A stretch of DNA of 64,000 nucleotides from Aspidapion aeneum (Eukaryota > Arthropoda > Insecta > Coleoptera > Brentidae). A program made the translations under genes and the position numbers. The DNA is taken from contig OY755039.1 of the NCBI GenBank assembly GCA_963576565.1, forward strand, positions 138,941,369-139,005,368, in the 5' to 3' direction. The notes under the pieces are model-generated. The model saw only the letters and a list, made by a program, of their open reading frames with translations. It was not told where the DNA came from and did not search any database. Positions 48,601 to 53,400 of this stretch are shown here, one piece after another. Position 1 is the first letter of the stretch. Every line of letters begins with the position of its first letter.

Positions 48601-48831
48601 ACCACACATAAACGCAGAACTGAAAAAATGAATGAACATTAGGATTCGAACATTTGTCTCTCTATTAGGCAATATAAATGCACCCATTAAGTCTATAAAA
48701 CTCCCTTAAAACTAACCATAAATCTGTTGATGTTTGGTAAACCCTTTTCGACCTCGGTTGCGGTTGATGTTAAACTCGTTTTCCAAGTCGAAATCAGTGA
48801 TTTCGAATTTTTCAACCTCCTCGTCTGACAT
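921..48831 (-). CDS. TFIP11: TFIP11 / sip1 orthologue (G-patch, GCFC), 12 exons, 3' end outside window
   Basis: Nuclear spliceosome-disassembly factor: the family binds and activates the DEAH helicase DHX15 through its G-patch to release the intron lariat. Exons in transcript order: 48831-48717, 48575-48318, 48163-48017, 47767-47604, 37602-37418, 32904-32709, 29506-29297, 23116-22854, 14945-14749, 9426-9205, 3574-3368, 1066-921. All have GT donors and AG acceptors and all joins keep frame, giving 2310 nt or 770 codons. Domains in order: TIP_N-like acidic N-terminus (about residues 8-105), G-patch (about 169-216), GCFC-type helical domain (about 350-640), then the C-terminal region. Vertebrate TFIP11 has about 840 residues, so one exon or more lies left of position 1. 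Introns run from 141 bp to 10 kb and hold nearly all the repeats listed here. No stop or frameshift interrupts the ORF, so the gene looks functional. Confidence 0.95.
1067..3367. other. TFIP11 intron with degraded transposon ends
   Basis: AT-rich DNA. Recognisable items: a GC palindrome GTCTCGGG...CCCGAGAC at ~2351-2371, a run of 15 G at 2376-2390, and at 2475-2511 a C/G-rich stretch ending CGCCACTG (minus: CAGTGGCGTATATAAGGG), which resembles hAT-type termini. 2760-3330 is more balanced in composition but holds nothing I recognise. Confidence 0.45.
3368..3574 (-). CDS. TFIP11: TFIP11 exon 11
   Basis: Codes residues ~653-721: [26 protein letters not shown], and [14 protein letters not shown], matching the family's WVIDWEGM / LLEKHFFPKWLQVLCSWL / WYLGWKSMFSDQVL blocks. 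The acceptor is GTCCAACAG/A and the donor AAAG/GTATTA. Confidence 0.94.
3945..4650 (+). mobile_element. RTE-like LINE fragment, 5'-truncated and decayed
   Basis: Translated pieces match the C-terminal part of RTE-type endonuclease-reverse transcriptases: [20 protein letters not shown] [47 protein letters not shown]. Stops and frameshifts interrupt it. The 3' end is TGAATAGATAG, the short-repeat tail typical of RTE elements. Related copies lie at 11699-12633, 30664-31470 and 46690-46930. Confidence 0.8.
4745..5600 (+). mobile_element. Jockey-like LINE, 5'-truncated
   Basis: The ORF at 4763-5443 (226 codons) is the C-terminal thumb and beyond of a jockey-clade reverse transcriptase: [72 protein letters not shown]. 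The catalytic FADD box is absent because the copy is truncated. The frame is intact, so the insertion is fairly young. The 3' UTR extends to ~5600. Confidence 0.85.
5700..6240 (+). repeat. Interspersed repeat with GTTACAGACAG block
   Basis: Contains GAAAATCGGTTCAGCGGTTT, an ACACAC/AGACAGAC tract, and GATATTGCTAGGATAGGTCA. A diverged copy in the opposite orientation lies at 54055-54475. Both start with the word GATCTGATACC. No coding capacity is seen; the class is not known to me. Confidence 0.65.
6241..7214. other. AT-rich intron, nothing recognised
   Basis: Low-complexity AT-rich DNA without ORFs over 60 codons and without clear paired ends. 7080-7214 has mixed composition (GTTGCCAGCGCC, CCCAATTGGTGGTGGCAACC) that may be an old repeat. 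Confidence 0.4.
7215..7850. mobile_element. Possible MITE with 16-bp inverted ends
   Basis: Perfect inverted ends CACTATAAAACCATAA (7215-7230) and its complement (7835-7850) enclose 604 bp of AT-rich DNA. I see no matching target duplication. Ends beginning CACTA recall CACTA-type elements, but 16 bp alone does not fix the class. Confidence 0.4.
8010..9204. repeat. Degraded intronic repeat region
   Basis: 8340-8870 has a loose internal period near 157 bp: GGTAACTATAAATACAAAAG at 8359 recurs as GGTAACTATAAAAACAAAAG near 8517. 8870-9190 contains a 105-codon open frame (8877-9194) that matches nothing I know and is probably chance or an old element. Confidence 0.4.
9205..9426 (-). CDS. TFIP11: TFIP11 exon 10
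   Basis: Codes residues ~579-652: [15 protein letters not shown] and [20 protein letters not shown], nearly identical to the vertebrate protein (WHPSDSSAKLILQPW; IVPKLGMCLGELVINPHQQ). The acceptor is AATTTTCAG/A and the donor CTCG/GTAAGG. Confidence 0.95.
9490..11672. mobile_element. TA-flanked foldback MITE, copy 1, interrupted
   Basis: Starts CAGCGTGTCCCATTTTCGAT and ends with its reverse complement, with TA on both sides (9488-9489, 11673-11674). The left arm (9490 to ~9990) is repeated inverted on the right, where it is split by a nested element at ~10637-11316. A smaller intact relative lies at 61293-62162. TA duplication and palindromic form fit a Tc1/mariner-type non-autonomous element. 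Confidence 0.8.
10637..11316 (+). mobile_element. Hairpin-ended element with internal 117-bp minisatellite
   Basis: Both ends carry hairpins built from AGCTCACAC and GTGTGAGCT (10637-10677 and 11281-11314), the right one followed by CTAA and T. Inside are three ~117-bp tandem units (each with AACTCCAGACTCAATTACCT or a close variant, from ~10710, 10827 and 10943) and a (CAGA)n block at ~11150-11180. The same family is seen at 14997, 15826, 16654 and 63786. A terminal hairpin plus CTRR and internal minisatellites recall Helitron-related HINE elements. This assignment is tentative. Confidence 0.5.
11699..12633 (+). mobile_element. RTE-like LINE copy 2 (reverse transcriptase core)
   Basis: Holds reverse transcriptase motifs: [34 protein letters not shown] (motif A Asp), VRQGDT (frameshifted), and [12 protein letters not shown] (catalytic YADD). 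Then comes the C-terminal [14 protein letters not shown] block. Stops at ~12000 and 12490 and a 75-bp foreign insert at 12335 break the frame. It is truncated at both ends. Confidence 0.85.
12335..12411 (+). mobile_element. GC-rich A-tailed insert in the RTE-like copy
   Basis: The sister LINE copies read CAGAATAAACCAAG here. This copy carries ~58 bp of GC-rich sequence followed by 17 A. The form is that of a retroposed small-RNA 3' end. A part, AGGGATCGCC...GAGTGACCAT, looks loosely like the 3' strand of the SRP (7SL) RNA Alu domain. I cannot confirm that by eye. Confidence 0.5.
12640..12716 (+). pseudogene. Broken THAP first exon (copy)
   Basis: 77 bp ending TCATAG/GTAAGT, the same length and reading as the exon at 18829-18905. 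The first zinc-binding Cys is kept (ICAGW) but the second is changed to Trp. It directly abuts RTE-like LINE sequence, so the original 5' side is gone. The downstream intron homology continues to ~13040. Confidence 0.65.
12803..12875. mobile_element. 73-bp palindrome insertion
   Basis: Perfect 32-bp arms (12801-12832 and 12843-12874) around a 10-bp loop. The related sequence at ~18985 lacks it. In this copy TCCAC occurs on both sides (12798-12802, 12876-12880), which fits a 5-bp target duplication. Confidence 0.7.
13041..14748. other. TFIP11 intron, unrecognised remnants
   Basis: 13040-13150 and 13255-13300 are GC-richer and share the words GCAGCCCACGA and AAAGAC (around 13076 and 13259). 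13440-13560 could encode a short helix-like stretch ([19 protein letters not shown]) with an AAAAG/GTAACC end, possibly the remainder of a THAP-type gene. The rest, to exon 9, is AT-rich and I recognise nothing. Confidence 0.35.
14749..14945 (-). CDS. TFIP11: TFIP11 exon 9
   Basis: Codes residues ~513-578: [23 protein letters not shown], and [18 protein letters not shown], the most conserved block of the family. The acceptor is TTTTTTACAG/T and the donor TTGG/GTAGGT. The upstream branch-point region lies next to the first unit of an 829-bp tandem repeat that starts at 14974. Confidence 0.95.
14974..17458 (+). repeat. Tandem triplication, 829-bp unit
   Basis: Units start at 14974, 15803 and 16631 (AAAAAGGCAAAAATATTAAC) and are nearly identical. 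Each contains a piece of the AGCTCACAC hairpin family, then the left terminal repeat and first ~57 bases of the transposase ORF of the mariner-like element. Only the third unit continues into the rest of that element. The junctions read TGAAAA on each side, so duplication through short homology is likely. The first unit starts 28 bp from the exon 9 acceptor. Confidence 0.9.
16989..18633 (+). mobile_element. Mariner-like element with ~390-bp inverted ends
   Basis: CAGGGTTTTCCCGTATATTT at the left (16989) and its complement at the right (18633), flanked by TA on each side. The inverted arms extend to ~17375 and from ~18255. Between them lie transposase fragments. Two extra left arms are present in the upstream tandem units. 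Confidence 0.85.
17403..18143 (+). pseudogene. Mariner-like transposase, internally deleted
   Basis: N-terminus [17 protein letters not shown], then [27 protein letters not shown] (helix-turn-helix region), [13 protein letters not shown] (first catalytic Asp), and [20 protein letters not shown] (third catalytic Asp block), ending at TAA 18141. The region between the first and third Asp, with the second Asp, is missing. Frame changes occur near 17.66 and 17.89 kb. It cannot encode an active enzyme. Confidence 0.85.
18829..18905 (+). pseudogene. THAP-domain first exon
   Basis: ATG at 18829, with product [15 protein letters not shown]...GVAFHR and then a consensus donor AG/GTAAGT. C-x2-C followed by the FHR(FP) position fits the start of a THAP zinc finger (C2CH). 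No downstream exon is recognisable before 19.3 kb, so it is a transposon or gene fragment. Confidence 0.6.
18906..19130 (+). repeat. Intron-side sequence duplicated from the 12.7-kb THAP copy
   Basis: Sequence after the donor matches 12717-13040 (TACTTGTATTTTTCTTTATA, GATGCCATT..AACACTCTT, GTGACGTAACGGAG), except that the 73-bp palindrome is absent here. Confidence 0.7.
19262..19560 (+). mobile_element. tRNA-derived SINE
   Basis: A tRNA-like head (about 19267-19340) has an A-box-like TGGTTTAGTGGGC and a B box GGGTTCGAATCCC. It is followed by a tRNA-unrelated body (GATTCACCGGAGGTAGGGGT... to ~19560). It does not fold as a full tRNA, so it is read as a SINE. Confidence 0.7.
20047..20600. mobile_element. 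Foldback MITE
   Basis: Sequences such as TTTGCAGTCGTAAAA, GACTTTGCACACTCTCTTAA and TCTCGCCTTCGGCTTAGTCC in the left half recur as reverse complement in the right half (to ~20590). The loop is near 20330. No ORF. Confidence 0.75.
20601..21345. other. TFIP11 intron, unrecognised
   Basis: Mixed composition, GC-richer at 20640-21010. A 67-codon open frame at 20657 has no family signature. No repeat structure stands out. Confidence 0.35.
21345..21560. repeat. Repeat shared with the BCAS3 5' intron
   Basis: CATATCATAATTTTTGA, GACAGTTATCAGCTGTTTGC and GTCTCAAAAATAATG match the reverse complement of 49935-50030. Class unknown. Confidence 0.6.
21565..21607. repeat. (TA)n microsatellite, LINE tail
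   Basis: About 40 bp of alternating TA immediately after the 3' end of the minus-strand LINE at 21608-22740. Probably its tail. Confidence 0.7.
21608..22740 (-). mobile_element. LINE reverse transcriptase fragment, minus strand
   Basis: Reading down from 22740: [18 protein letters not shown] (motif A), a damaged stretch, then the ORF at 22490-21801 with [16 protein letters not shown] (catalytic FADD), [33 protein letters not shown], and [17 protein letters not shown] frameshift leads into [15 protein letters not shown] and [17 protein letters not shown]...[12 protein letters not shown], the usual C-terminus. 5'-truncated and frameshifted. I cannot fix the clade. Confidence 0.85.
22854..23116 (-). 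CDS. TFIP11: TFIP11 exon 8
   Basis: Codes residues 426-512: [20 protein letters not shown], and [11 protein letters not shown] (family: LIWEVWMPFVR). This is inside the GCFC-type domain. The acceptor is TTTTCCTTAG/C and the donor AAG/GTAGGT (phase 2). Part of this exon and its flanks is GC-richer than the surrounding introns. Confidence 0.94.
23386..24414. mobile_element. 1.03-kb palindromic foldback element
   Basis: The left half from CAGGGTGACCCGATCTTAAC is repeated inverted to ...GGGTCATCCTG at 24414, with the centre at ~23905 (AAAGGTGATACG..CTTATCACCTTT). The left arm has a ~30-bp GC-rich addition (GGGGCGTGCGCACGGGCGG) that the right arm lacks. Confidence 0.85.
24415..26009. other. TFIP11 intron, possible element with paired ends
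   Basis: GGGCCACGATCC near 24467 and GGGTCGTGGCC near 25967 are inverse to each other and may be element ends. A perfect 20-bp palindrome CATCGATGAGCTCATCGATG lies at 25641-25660. A 62-codon open frame at 25445 is Lys-rich and unrecognised. Confidence 0.35.
26010..28935 (+). repeat. ~169-bp tandem array, about 18 copies
   Basis: A unit with GAAAATTCATATTTTAAAAA, ACAGTTTATCAACAAAAGCA, GAGTTGCAGTATGGTAGGG, AAAACGTCATTTAGCGAATT recurs every 167-173 bp (e.g. 26062, 26231, 26398, 26567, 26736). Units differ by several percent; the last two are shortened. Open frames across it are by-products. The unit length is nucleosome-like, as in many satellites. Confidence 0.92.
28960..29215. repeat. Inverted pair of Penelope-like element ends
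   Basis: Two ~110-bp arms (28985-29090 and 29113-29210) meet head to head around ~29100. Each carries CTAACCGAAACGTCGTGTTT and ATAAATAAAGACAATGGAAG, also found at the ends of the Penelope-like element at 58.07-60.8 kb. It is 80 bp from TFIP11 exon 7. Confidence 0.75.
29116..29160 (+). ncRNA. Hammerhead-like motif of Penelope-like element
   Basis: TTGATAA, a stem GGTTAG...CTAACC, then GAAAC and GTC follows the order CUGANGA / stem II / GAAA / GUC of a hammerhead ribozyme. The box deviates from CUGANGA (C3 to T, G8 to A), so it is probably inactive. The mirror copy is at 29049-29093 on the minus strand. Confidence 0.3.
29297..29506 (-). CDS. TFIP11: TFIP11 exon 7
   Basis: Codes exactly 70 residues (356-425) in phase 0/0: an amphipathic helical segment with [15 protein letters not shown] and [20 protein letters not shown]. 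It aligns with the helical bundle after LPELEHNL in the family. The donor is ACG/GTAAGA and the acceptor TTTTTTAG/G. Confidence 0.93.
29768..29915. repeat. Half copy of the 35.6-kb foldback family
   Basis: TTATCTCAATTCTTTTTGCG, ATGCCATTTTCGCGTACTTG and ACATGAAATGTTTTTGTTA match the right arm of the foldback at 35570-35945. Only one arm is present. Confidence 0.7.
30264..30602 (+). pseudogene. THAP-domain protein of the P-type element, truncated
   Basis: 112 codons. [13 protein letters not shown] starts a C2CH THAP zinc finger: C5 and C10, then [21 protein letters not shown], then VVCWKHF (third Cys and His), ending with [19 protein letters not shown] domains bind DNA in a sequence-specific way. 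A TGA at 30600 follows PPV; the same frame then stays open ([14 protein letters not shown]) until LINE sequence begins near 30664. The stop therefore looks like a mutation, and the LINE cut off the remainder. Confidence 0.85.
30664..31470 (+). mobile_element. RTE-like LINE copy 3, nested in the P-type element
   Basis: Begins within motif A (TATTGCGTTTATAGACTTCG, i.e. [10 protein letters not shown] in a shifted frame), continues with damaged YADD-region DNA and the ORF piece at 31141-31389 ([35 protein letters not shown]). It ends GGCTAAATAGAATAGATAG plus A run. 5'-truncated and internally deleted. Confidence 0.85.
31997..32708. other. TFIP11 intron, unrecognised
   Basis: AT-rich with a GC-richer patch at 32290-32380 (GCGCCGACGCTC, GTCGGCGGCTTTGCGTGCGG). 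32540-32600 (TCGTGATACAGTGACC, CCCTCTAGCGG) resembles words near 7253 and 21507, so an old repeat may be present. Confidence 0.35.
32709..32904 (-). CDS. TFIP11: TFIP11 exon 6
   Basis: Codes residues ~290-355: [18 protein letters not shown] (family: [17 protein letters not shown]), then [17 protein letters not shown], where the GCFC-type helical region begins. The acceptor is CGTTTTTTTAG/C and the donor CAG/GTAAAT in phase 0. Confidence 0.94.
32905..33540. other. TFIP11 intron, AT-rich
   Basis: Nothing coding. A short direct repeat (TTTTTTAGGCCTTCCTATTT / TTTTTTGGACCCTCCTATTT) lies at 33175-33235. Confidence 0.35.
34505..34870. mobile_element. Foldback MITE
   Basis: GTCTCTCATTTTGGGG, ATTTATAACAATGTTTCAAG and ACCAAATTTTAAACA in the left half recur inverted in the right half. 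The centre is near 34690. No ORF. Confidence 0.75.
34875..35050 (+). mobile_element. LINE 3' end
   Basis: TTGGACCTCGGTCTGTTGGC followed by (AAAT)n at ~35024-35046. This form (UTR plus tetranucleotide tail) fits the end of a LINE; no coding part remains. Confidence 0.5.
35570..35945. mobile_element. Foldback MITE, 376 bp
   Basis: Arms of ~165 bp start AAATCATAACAAAAACATTT and end with the complement. They contain AAGTACGCGAAAATGGCATT and TTCTTACTAGTTTGGAAAT. The loop is ~35740-35780. A half copy lies at 29768-29915. Confidence 0.85.
36751..37417. other. TFIP11 intron, with (CT)n
   Basis: AT-rich. A (CT)n tract of ~20 bp lies at 37208-37228. 36590-36650, just before, has 12 C and GGGACCGCCCCTG, an end typical of hAT-like elements. 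Otherwise nothing recognised. Confidence 0.4.
37418..37602 (-). CDS. TFIP11: TFIP11 exon 5
   Basis: Codes residues 229-289: a charged linker (EPKDEDK) and then [15 protein letters not shown], matching the family's YSYKTVEELKAKG box. The acceptor TATATTTTCAG sits only ~45 bp from LINE-derived DNA. The donor is ACAAG/GTAGAG (phase 2). Confidence 0.92.
37650..38303 (+). mobile_element. LINE reverse transcriptase fragment, tandem copy A
   Basis: [32 protein letters not shown] (catalytic Asp pair with Leu-Ala in place of Phe/Tyr-Ala), [24 protein letters not shown]. After a stop the frame shifts to [46 protein letters not shown]. It resembles non-LTR elements of the CR1/jockey-R1 group. It ends where copy B starts. 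Confidence 0.8.
38304..39397 (+). mobile_element. LINE reverse transcriptase fragment, tandem copy B with 3' end
   Basis: Starts again at CACATCTAGTTCCACTTCTG, 616 bp after the same word in copy A, and is almost identical. It has an extra stop (AGCTAGTGT for AGCTGGTGT). The 133-codon frame at 38570-38971 covers the C-terminal block. The 3' UTR ends in AAATAAATAAAATAAATAAG. Confidence 0.8.
39398..39689. other. Short spacer before the tandem array
   Basis: Unrecognised sequence with an 84-codon open frame at 39421 that shows no family signature. It leads directly into the array. Confidence 0.35.
39690..46480 (+). repeat. Higher-order tandem array (satellite-like)
   Basis: Two unit types alternate: A (~805 bp) and B (473 bp; like A but lacking ~332 bp between GACGCCCTA and GGCAAGATTAG). 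A-type starts lie at 39711, 40968, 42246, 43523, 44801 and 45605; B-type at 40495, 41773, 43050 and 44328. A+B repeats every 1278 bp. Alternate A+B blocks share private variants (period 2555-2556 bp). Within A are smaller related segments of ~150 bp, each with TTTTATTCAATTTTCTGAGA-like, CTTTATTGTAGA..ATAAAATTT and GGCGTCCGT words. The edge units are more diverged than the inner ones. No coding frame. Confidence 0.95.
46690..46930 (+). mobile_element. RTE-like LINE copy 4, internally deleted
   Basis: GAAGCAGCTACAAATATAGG, CAGAATAAACCAAG, CAGCTGAAACCAGGAGACAA, CAGCCTTCGGTAAATTAA, then directly the tail AAAGATGGATCAAAGAAGGC and TAAATAGATAGATAGAT. The section coding for the thumb is missing. Confidence 0.8.
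46931..47603. other. AT-rich intron, nothing recognised
   Basis: Low-complexity AT-rich sequence up to the exon 4 donor. There is a 17-18 bp A run near 47226. No repeat partner found in the window. Confidence 0.4.
47604..47767 (-). CDS. TFIP11: TFIP11 exon 4 (G-patch)
   Basis: Codes residues ~174-228 and holds the core G-patch: [19 protein letters not shown] followed by GRGAIGAYG, with all the expected glycines. This is the helicase-activating motif. The donor is GTTAAA/GTATGA in phase 0. The next exon is 10 kb away across the satellite array. Confidence 0.95.
47797..47939. mobile_element. 143-bp MITE, hAT-like
   Basis: Inverted ends AGGGGTGATCAGCTG (47798-47812) and complement (47923-47937), flanked by ATTATTATT on both sides. 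AGGGGTG ends and 8-9 bp duplication suit the hAT group, but the duplicated word is low-complexity. It lies 30 bp from exon 4. Confidence 0.6.
48017..48163 (-). CDS. TFIP11: TFIP11 exon 3
   Basis: Codes residues ~125-173. It ends with GNWEKHTKG, the conserved lead-in to the G-patch (family: WERHTKGIG). The acceptor is AATATAG/G and the donor AAAG/GTTAAA; phase 1 at both ends. Confidence 0.93.
48318..48575 (-). CDS. TFIP11: TFIP11 exon 2
   Basis: Codes residues ~39-124: [13 protein letters not shown], then [12 protein letters not shown] (conserved TIP_N box), then a Lys/Glu-rich and Ser/Asp-rich stretch typical of phosphorylated nuclear linkers. The acceptor is CACTAG/G and the donor G/GTCAGA, phase 1 on both sides. 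Confidence 0.93.
48717..48831 (-). CDS. TFIP11: TFIP11 exon 1 (start codon)
   Basis: Codes residues 1-38 plus one base of the next codon. It opens with ATG at 48831 and carries the TIP_N signature [12 protein letters not shown], matching the FEITDWDLQNEFNPNR region of the family. The donor is TATG/GTTAGT (GT at 48716-48715). An AG just before the ATG could be an acceptor for a 5' UTR intron, but this is not proven. Confidence 0.93.
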
Positions 48832-49552
48832 CCTGAATCTATTTTCTTTAGTTTTCTACCGAAAAACTCACGAAAATATAAAGATATTCATGAAAAAATT
48901 TTGAAAACACAAAATAATTGGACATTTAACACGTTTGACACTAATTCAATGTTGCCAACCAATAAACCTAAAAACAATGTGAATTTCCGGCCGTTTCGAA
49001 GACTTGTAGGTCCAGTATAGCCAACGCACGCAATTTTGCCAACTGAATATTATAAAAATTCAGTGTCGCCAACACAAAAAACGTAAAGGAATATCTTGAA
49101 ATAGTGGAAAAAAATCATCTGATCAGTTTACATTTTATAAGCTAGAAAGAGAAAAATCCTCCACTGGGAATTTTTTCGCATTAATCGATTTGACTAATCA
49201 ATAACAAGCGGCATCTTTTTTTAACAGATAATTGTGTCCTTGTCTGATTTCTTTGTTTGGAAGAGTACTCAGCTGATCTGTGTTGTGTTTTGTGATTGTC
49301 CTTGGCAAATGATCCTCCAGTGTTTTGCGTTTTTGATTTTTTGTGATTTTATGGACAAATTTTTTGCGTATTGCGCATTTAGTTTACTGTAAATTGTAGT
49401 TTGTAGAATTCTTTGATAGTTTTTGTATATATTTGTAAAAAGAAATTAAGGTTTAGTCGAAAAAACTACGATTTCGGAGTAGTTTTGTTTAGGAGTGAAA
49501 TTACGCAGTAATGAAAACAATTAAAAATAAGTTGTAAACAAGCCACTTTCCA
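48832..49552. promoter_or_regulatory. Shared TFIP11/BCAS3 promoter region with 5' UTRs
   Basis: The only stretch of several hundred bases free of recognisable repeats, lying between two divergent start codons. It has locally higher GC (48980-49080, with GGCCGTTTCG and GCCAACGCACGC) and repeated GCCAAC words. I see no clear TATA box for either gene. Bidirectional promoter function is inferred from the layout. Confidence 0.6.
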
Positions 49553-50115
49553 GTAAGTATTTTTGTAATATTTGATTTTATTTCAACAACAAAAAGTGTA
49601 AAAAAACCAAATAAAGATCTTGGCACCTTGAACGCCCTTGAAATAGCCTAGGAAATTGGCCTTAAACTTGAGTACACCAACCAACCAACACCCTTCATAA
49701 ACAAAACAAAATTAAATGGATCAGGGCCAAAATTCAAATTTTCTGTAGCATTTTTGATTTTTTTTTAAATAAAATTTTTAAAAAATCGAACTGGGATTTA
49801 TTTATATAACTTTTTTTAAATTAAATAAATTTTTTTTTAATGTAGTGTTGTCAAATATTACAATGGTACCTATAATAAGACCAAGGTACTGTTTTCATAA
49901 AAGAAGGTTTTTTAACTTGTAACTACAGTTTATATCATTATTTTTGAGACAATTTTTTTCAACTTTTTTTCATTGCTATTTGTTATGGTAAACAGCTGAT
50001 AACTGTCAAAAATTATGATATAGTGTGGATCATTTATAAATTGTTCAAGATAATTACCTATGTTTATTTTAATTTTATTGTACAGCTTTCTTTCCTTACT
50101 CTTTCCATCCTTCAG
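49553..50115 (+). other. Probable BCAS3 5' UTR intron
   Basis: A consensus donor TTCCA/GTAAGT at 49553 and the strong acceptor at 50114-50115 define a likely intron. The noncoding first exon would start near 49.25 kb and end at 49552. Inside, 49935-50030 is the reverse complement of a repeat also found at 21345-21440. Transcript data would settle it. Confidence 0.5.
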
Positions 50116-50121
50116 AACAAC

Positions 50122-50418
50122 ATGTCAGCAGATTCCCCAAACAGACCAAATCAGTCTGAATCCAGCACCAGCCCTCGGCACAATACTGTTCATCCTCAGC
50201 CAGTAACTGACCCAACAATATTGGACAGTGTTGCAGGTTTTATAAATGATGTTGTTCCTGTAACAAGTAATGATTGCTATGATTTGAAAGATCAGATACA
50301 GTGGGTTCATTTTGAGAGTCTTGACTGTGATGAAAGTTCCTTTTTGCCGCAATTTAGTAAAGAAGGGGGTGCAGCCACAGCATTGATTTTGGTTTTGGGC
50401 TATACTACAGGAATCCAG
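50122..50418 (+). CDS. BCAS3: BCAS3 first coding exon
   Basis: 99 codons. The exon begins after a strong pyrimidine tract and AG at 50114-50115, leaving six bases (AACAAC) before ATG at 50122. In-frame ATGs upstream lie in the intron and are not used. It ends GGAATCCAG/GTTAGT. The Ser/Pro/Asn-rich N-terminus is followed by the conserved DSVAGFINDVVP block. Confidence 0.92.
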
Positions 50419-53400
50419 GTTAGTAGATAAGGCAGAGACAGACCATTTTTTGGACATATATTGTGCATTATTTGCAAAAATACTGAATAATGCCAAAACA
50501 TTCCAACTTAATGCTCCATAAAAATTCCAAGTAATTCCAAAAAATGCCAAAAAATTCTAAATAATACCAAAATATTCCAAATAATGCCAAAAATATTCAA
50601 TTAAAGCCAAAAAATTCCAAATAATGCCAAAACTATTCAAGTAATGCCAAAAAATGTGACATGAATTGTATATATGTATTGCCCAGTGTGAAATCCTCCA
50701 CAGATAAAGCTTAAAATGTTTTAAATATTTTTACCAAGATTTTTACATAATAAAGGATGATTCTACCAAAAGTGGGCTATATGGATATCATTTTCGGTCA
50801 TTGCCTTTAAATAACAGTACACCACAGTAAATAATTTTGTTTTGTTAAATTTATGTAACTAATTAGGTTCATTCTAAGAAACATTTATTTTCCCAAATTT
50901 TAGGAATTATTGCATAAAAATGCCAGAGGAATGATGACCAGAGGAATGAGTTTTTTAATGGTTTTCCAATTTAAATCAAAATCTATTTAGACTACTTAAC
51001 TTAAGTTTTTACAAACAATGTTCCTATACTTATAATTTTAAAACAATCAACAAAAAAATTATACTATTGATATCAGTCAAATATTTACTTACCAGAGGAA
51101 TGATAATTGAAGCGTTCCTTTTTGATTTTTCAGAAAAAAACTAATTTTCTGCTGAAAATAAAAAGATCTATAACTTAAACCAAACTAAAGTTGACATTAT
51201 CTTTTTTTTATTTTTTATTTTCAACGGTCATGCCATTTACAAAAATTTTAATTACAATAGTATGAACTATAACTAACATTATTATGTAATAATAATTATT
51301 GAGCAAATTTTTTCACAAACTTGTTGAATTGTTGTAAAGTTACATTAAATAATTCTACATCGATTTTATTTAAAGAATTTGCCATTCTAGTAAGAGGAGA
51401 GTTTATCCCATGTGCAGTTCTAGGAAATTGCACAAACAATAAAGAATAATTTCTAGTCTGTCTTTGTGGAACTTGAAAATAGATCATTTCTAATAAGTTA
51501 GGACAATCAACATTATTATTTATAATTTTAAACAGTAACCTGGTATCCATCATAAACCTCTGCTTTTCCAAAGATTGAATACTCAATAAATTCTGTAGAG
51601 TTATGTAGTCAATATGATCTTTTGGTATTTTTAGTTTGTAGTTTATTAAACTTAAAAACCTACGCTGAATTTTTTGTAACATATCTATATATTTAAAGTA
51701 GTGTGGATTCCAAATTTGACTAGCATACTCAATCAATGATCGCACCAGAGAACAGTACAACAATTTAAAGCAATATACGTTATTGAATTCCTCTAAAGTA
51801 CATGATATAAACCCTAACACTCGTAGACTTTTGTTGCAAATATTTTCAATGTGGAAATTAAATTCAATTTTTTGATCAAAAATAACACCTAAGTCCTTAA
51901 TTTGATCCACACTGTTTAAAGTAGTAGAATTTAAGATGTCAAATATTATTGGTTTATGAATTCTGAAGTATCTCATGACACTACATTTGTTTAAGTTCAA
52001 TGATAACTTGTTATTTTGGCACCATAAATTAAAGCAGTCTAAATCTTCTTGAATTAATAGGCAATCTTGATGACATCTAATTACTAAATATAATTTAAAA
52101 TCATCTGCAAATAGTAAGAATTTACAGTTTTTTATACAGAAATAGAGATCATTGATAAATAAATTAAATAAAAGGGGTGACAAATGTCCCCCTTGAGGCA
52201 CTCCTGAGCAAACTTCAATTCTAAATGAATGAATATTATTTATATTAACCATTTGACTTCTTTTGCTTAGGTAGGATCCTATGGTTAATTTTATCATCAT
52301 GTCAAAACTTGTCATCCTCACAAGTAAATTAGATATCCAGGGCTGTCTCTTTCTCTGGAAATTAACCGGTGGTATTCACAAATATTGTGTTATTAAAAAT
52401 GGAGCACATTTAAAATTGTAAAATTTTCCGGGAAGATGTAAATTCGGATTTTCAAAAATATGACTGCAAACTTAAGTTTTATCAATTTTTTGATAAATAG
52501 TTAAGACTTGGTTAAATATTATTTATTACGAAATTTTTTTCAATCTGAGTTTTTAATATTTGGTTTGGGACTACACCAGAGGAATGAGGTATTTGCTTTG
52601 TAATAAAAAAAATTATAAACGTTTTTTAAACATTAAACTCAAATGCTCCATAAAGAAAACATTTCGTTTTAAATCTTATAACTAAAACTATGCTTCATTT
52701 GCAGTCTGTGTTTGAAAAATATGCATTCCCACTCCACAGCACCATTTTTCTAGAATCATCCATAAACAAACCTTGTTATGTCAATGAATAAATTTTACAC
52801 CTTTATATTTTTTCTTCTAAGTATGGTAAAATTCCCATTGATAACTTAAGCCCAAAAATTAAGGAAAAAGTCATAAAATTGTTAGTTTTAAAGTAAAATT
52901 ACTTTTTTAAATTGCAAAATGTACAGTTATAAAATTGGAAGACATAAAATTTATGAATATAAAAAAAATATGCAAAATTTGAAGTTTGTTTTGCCAGTTA
53001 TTGATGTGGTAATTTTGTGTAATTTTAGTTGATATAGCACTAATTGATACTTTCTTTTTTTTATATTTAAAGAGAAACTAAATAAGAAGTACAATAACAA
53101 AAATTTGTACAGAGTTACTATATACTCTGACTTACTAGTTGATACCTTCATATACAATGTAAGGCTTCTAGAAGTCTTTTTGGGGAAAAATCACTGGGCA
53201 TTTTACCTCACATTTTGCCTTATACCAAAGTGATAAAAGTGGGACTAAATATTCAGAGGCGATAAATTTTTATAAAAATACACTTTTATCACAAGGTTTC
53301 TATGCTATTTTTTGCATGTTTGGAATTTTTTCTTATTTTTAGGTTTTTTATTTTTTTCCCTGATGTGTTACTTTTCATCCCTGATTTTTCTTTTTATTCC

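Noticed and set aside
50023..50121. Longer BCAS3 start using the in-frame ATG at 50023
   Set aside because: A strong pyrimidine tract and AG at 50114-50115 mark an acceptor; the extra residues are hydrophobic, intron-like and not found in the family.
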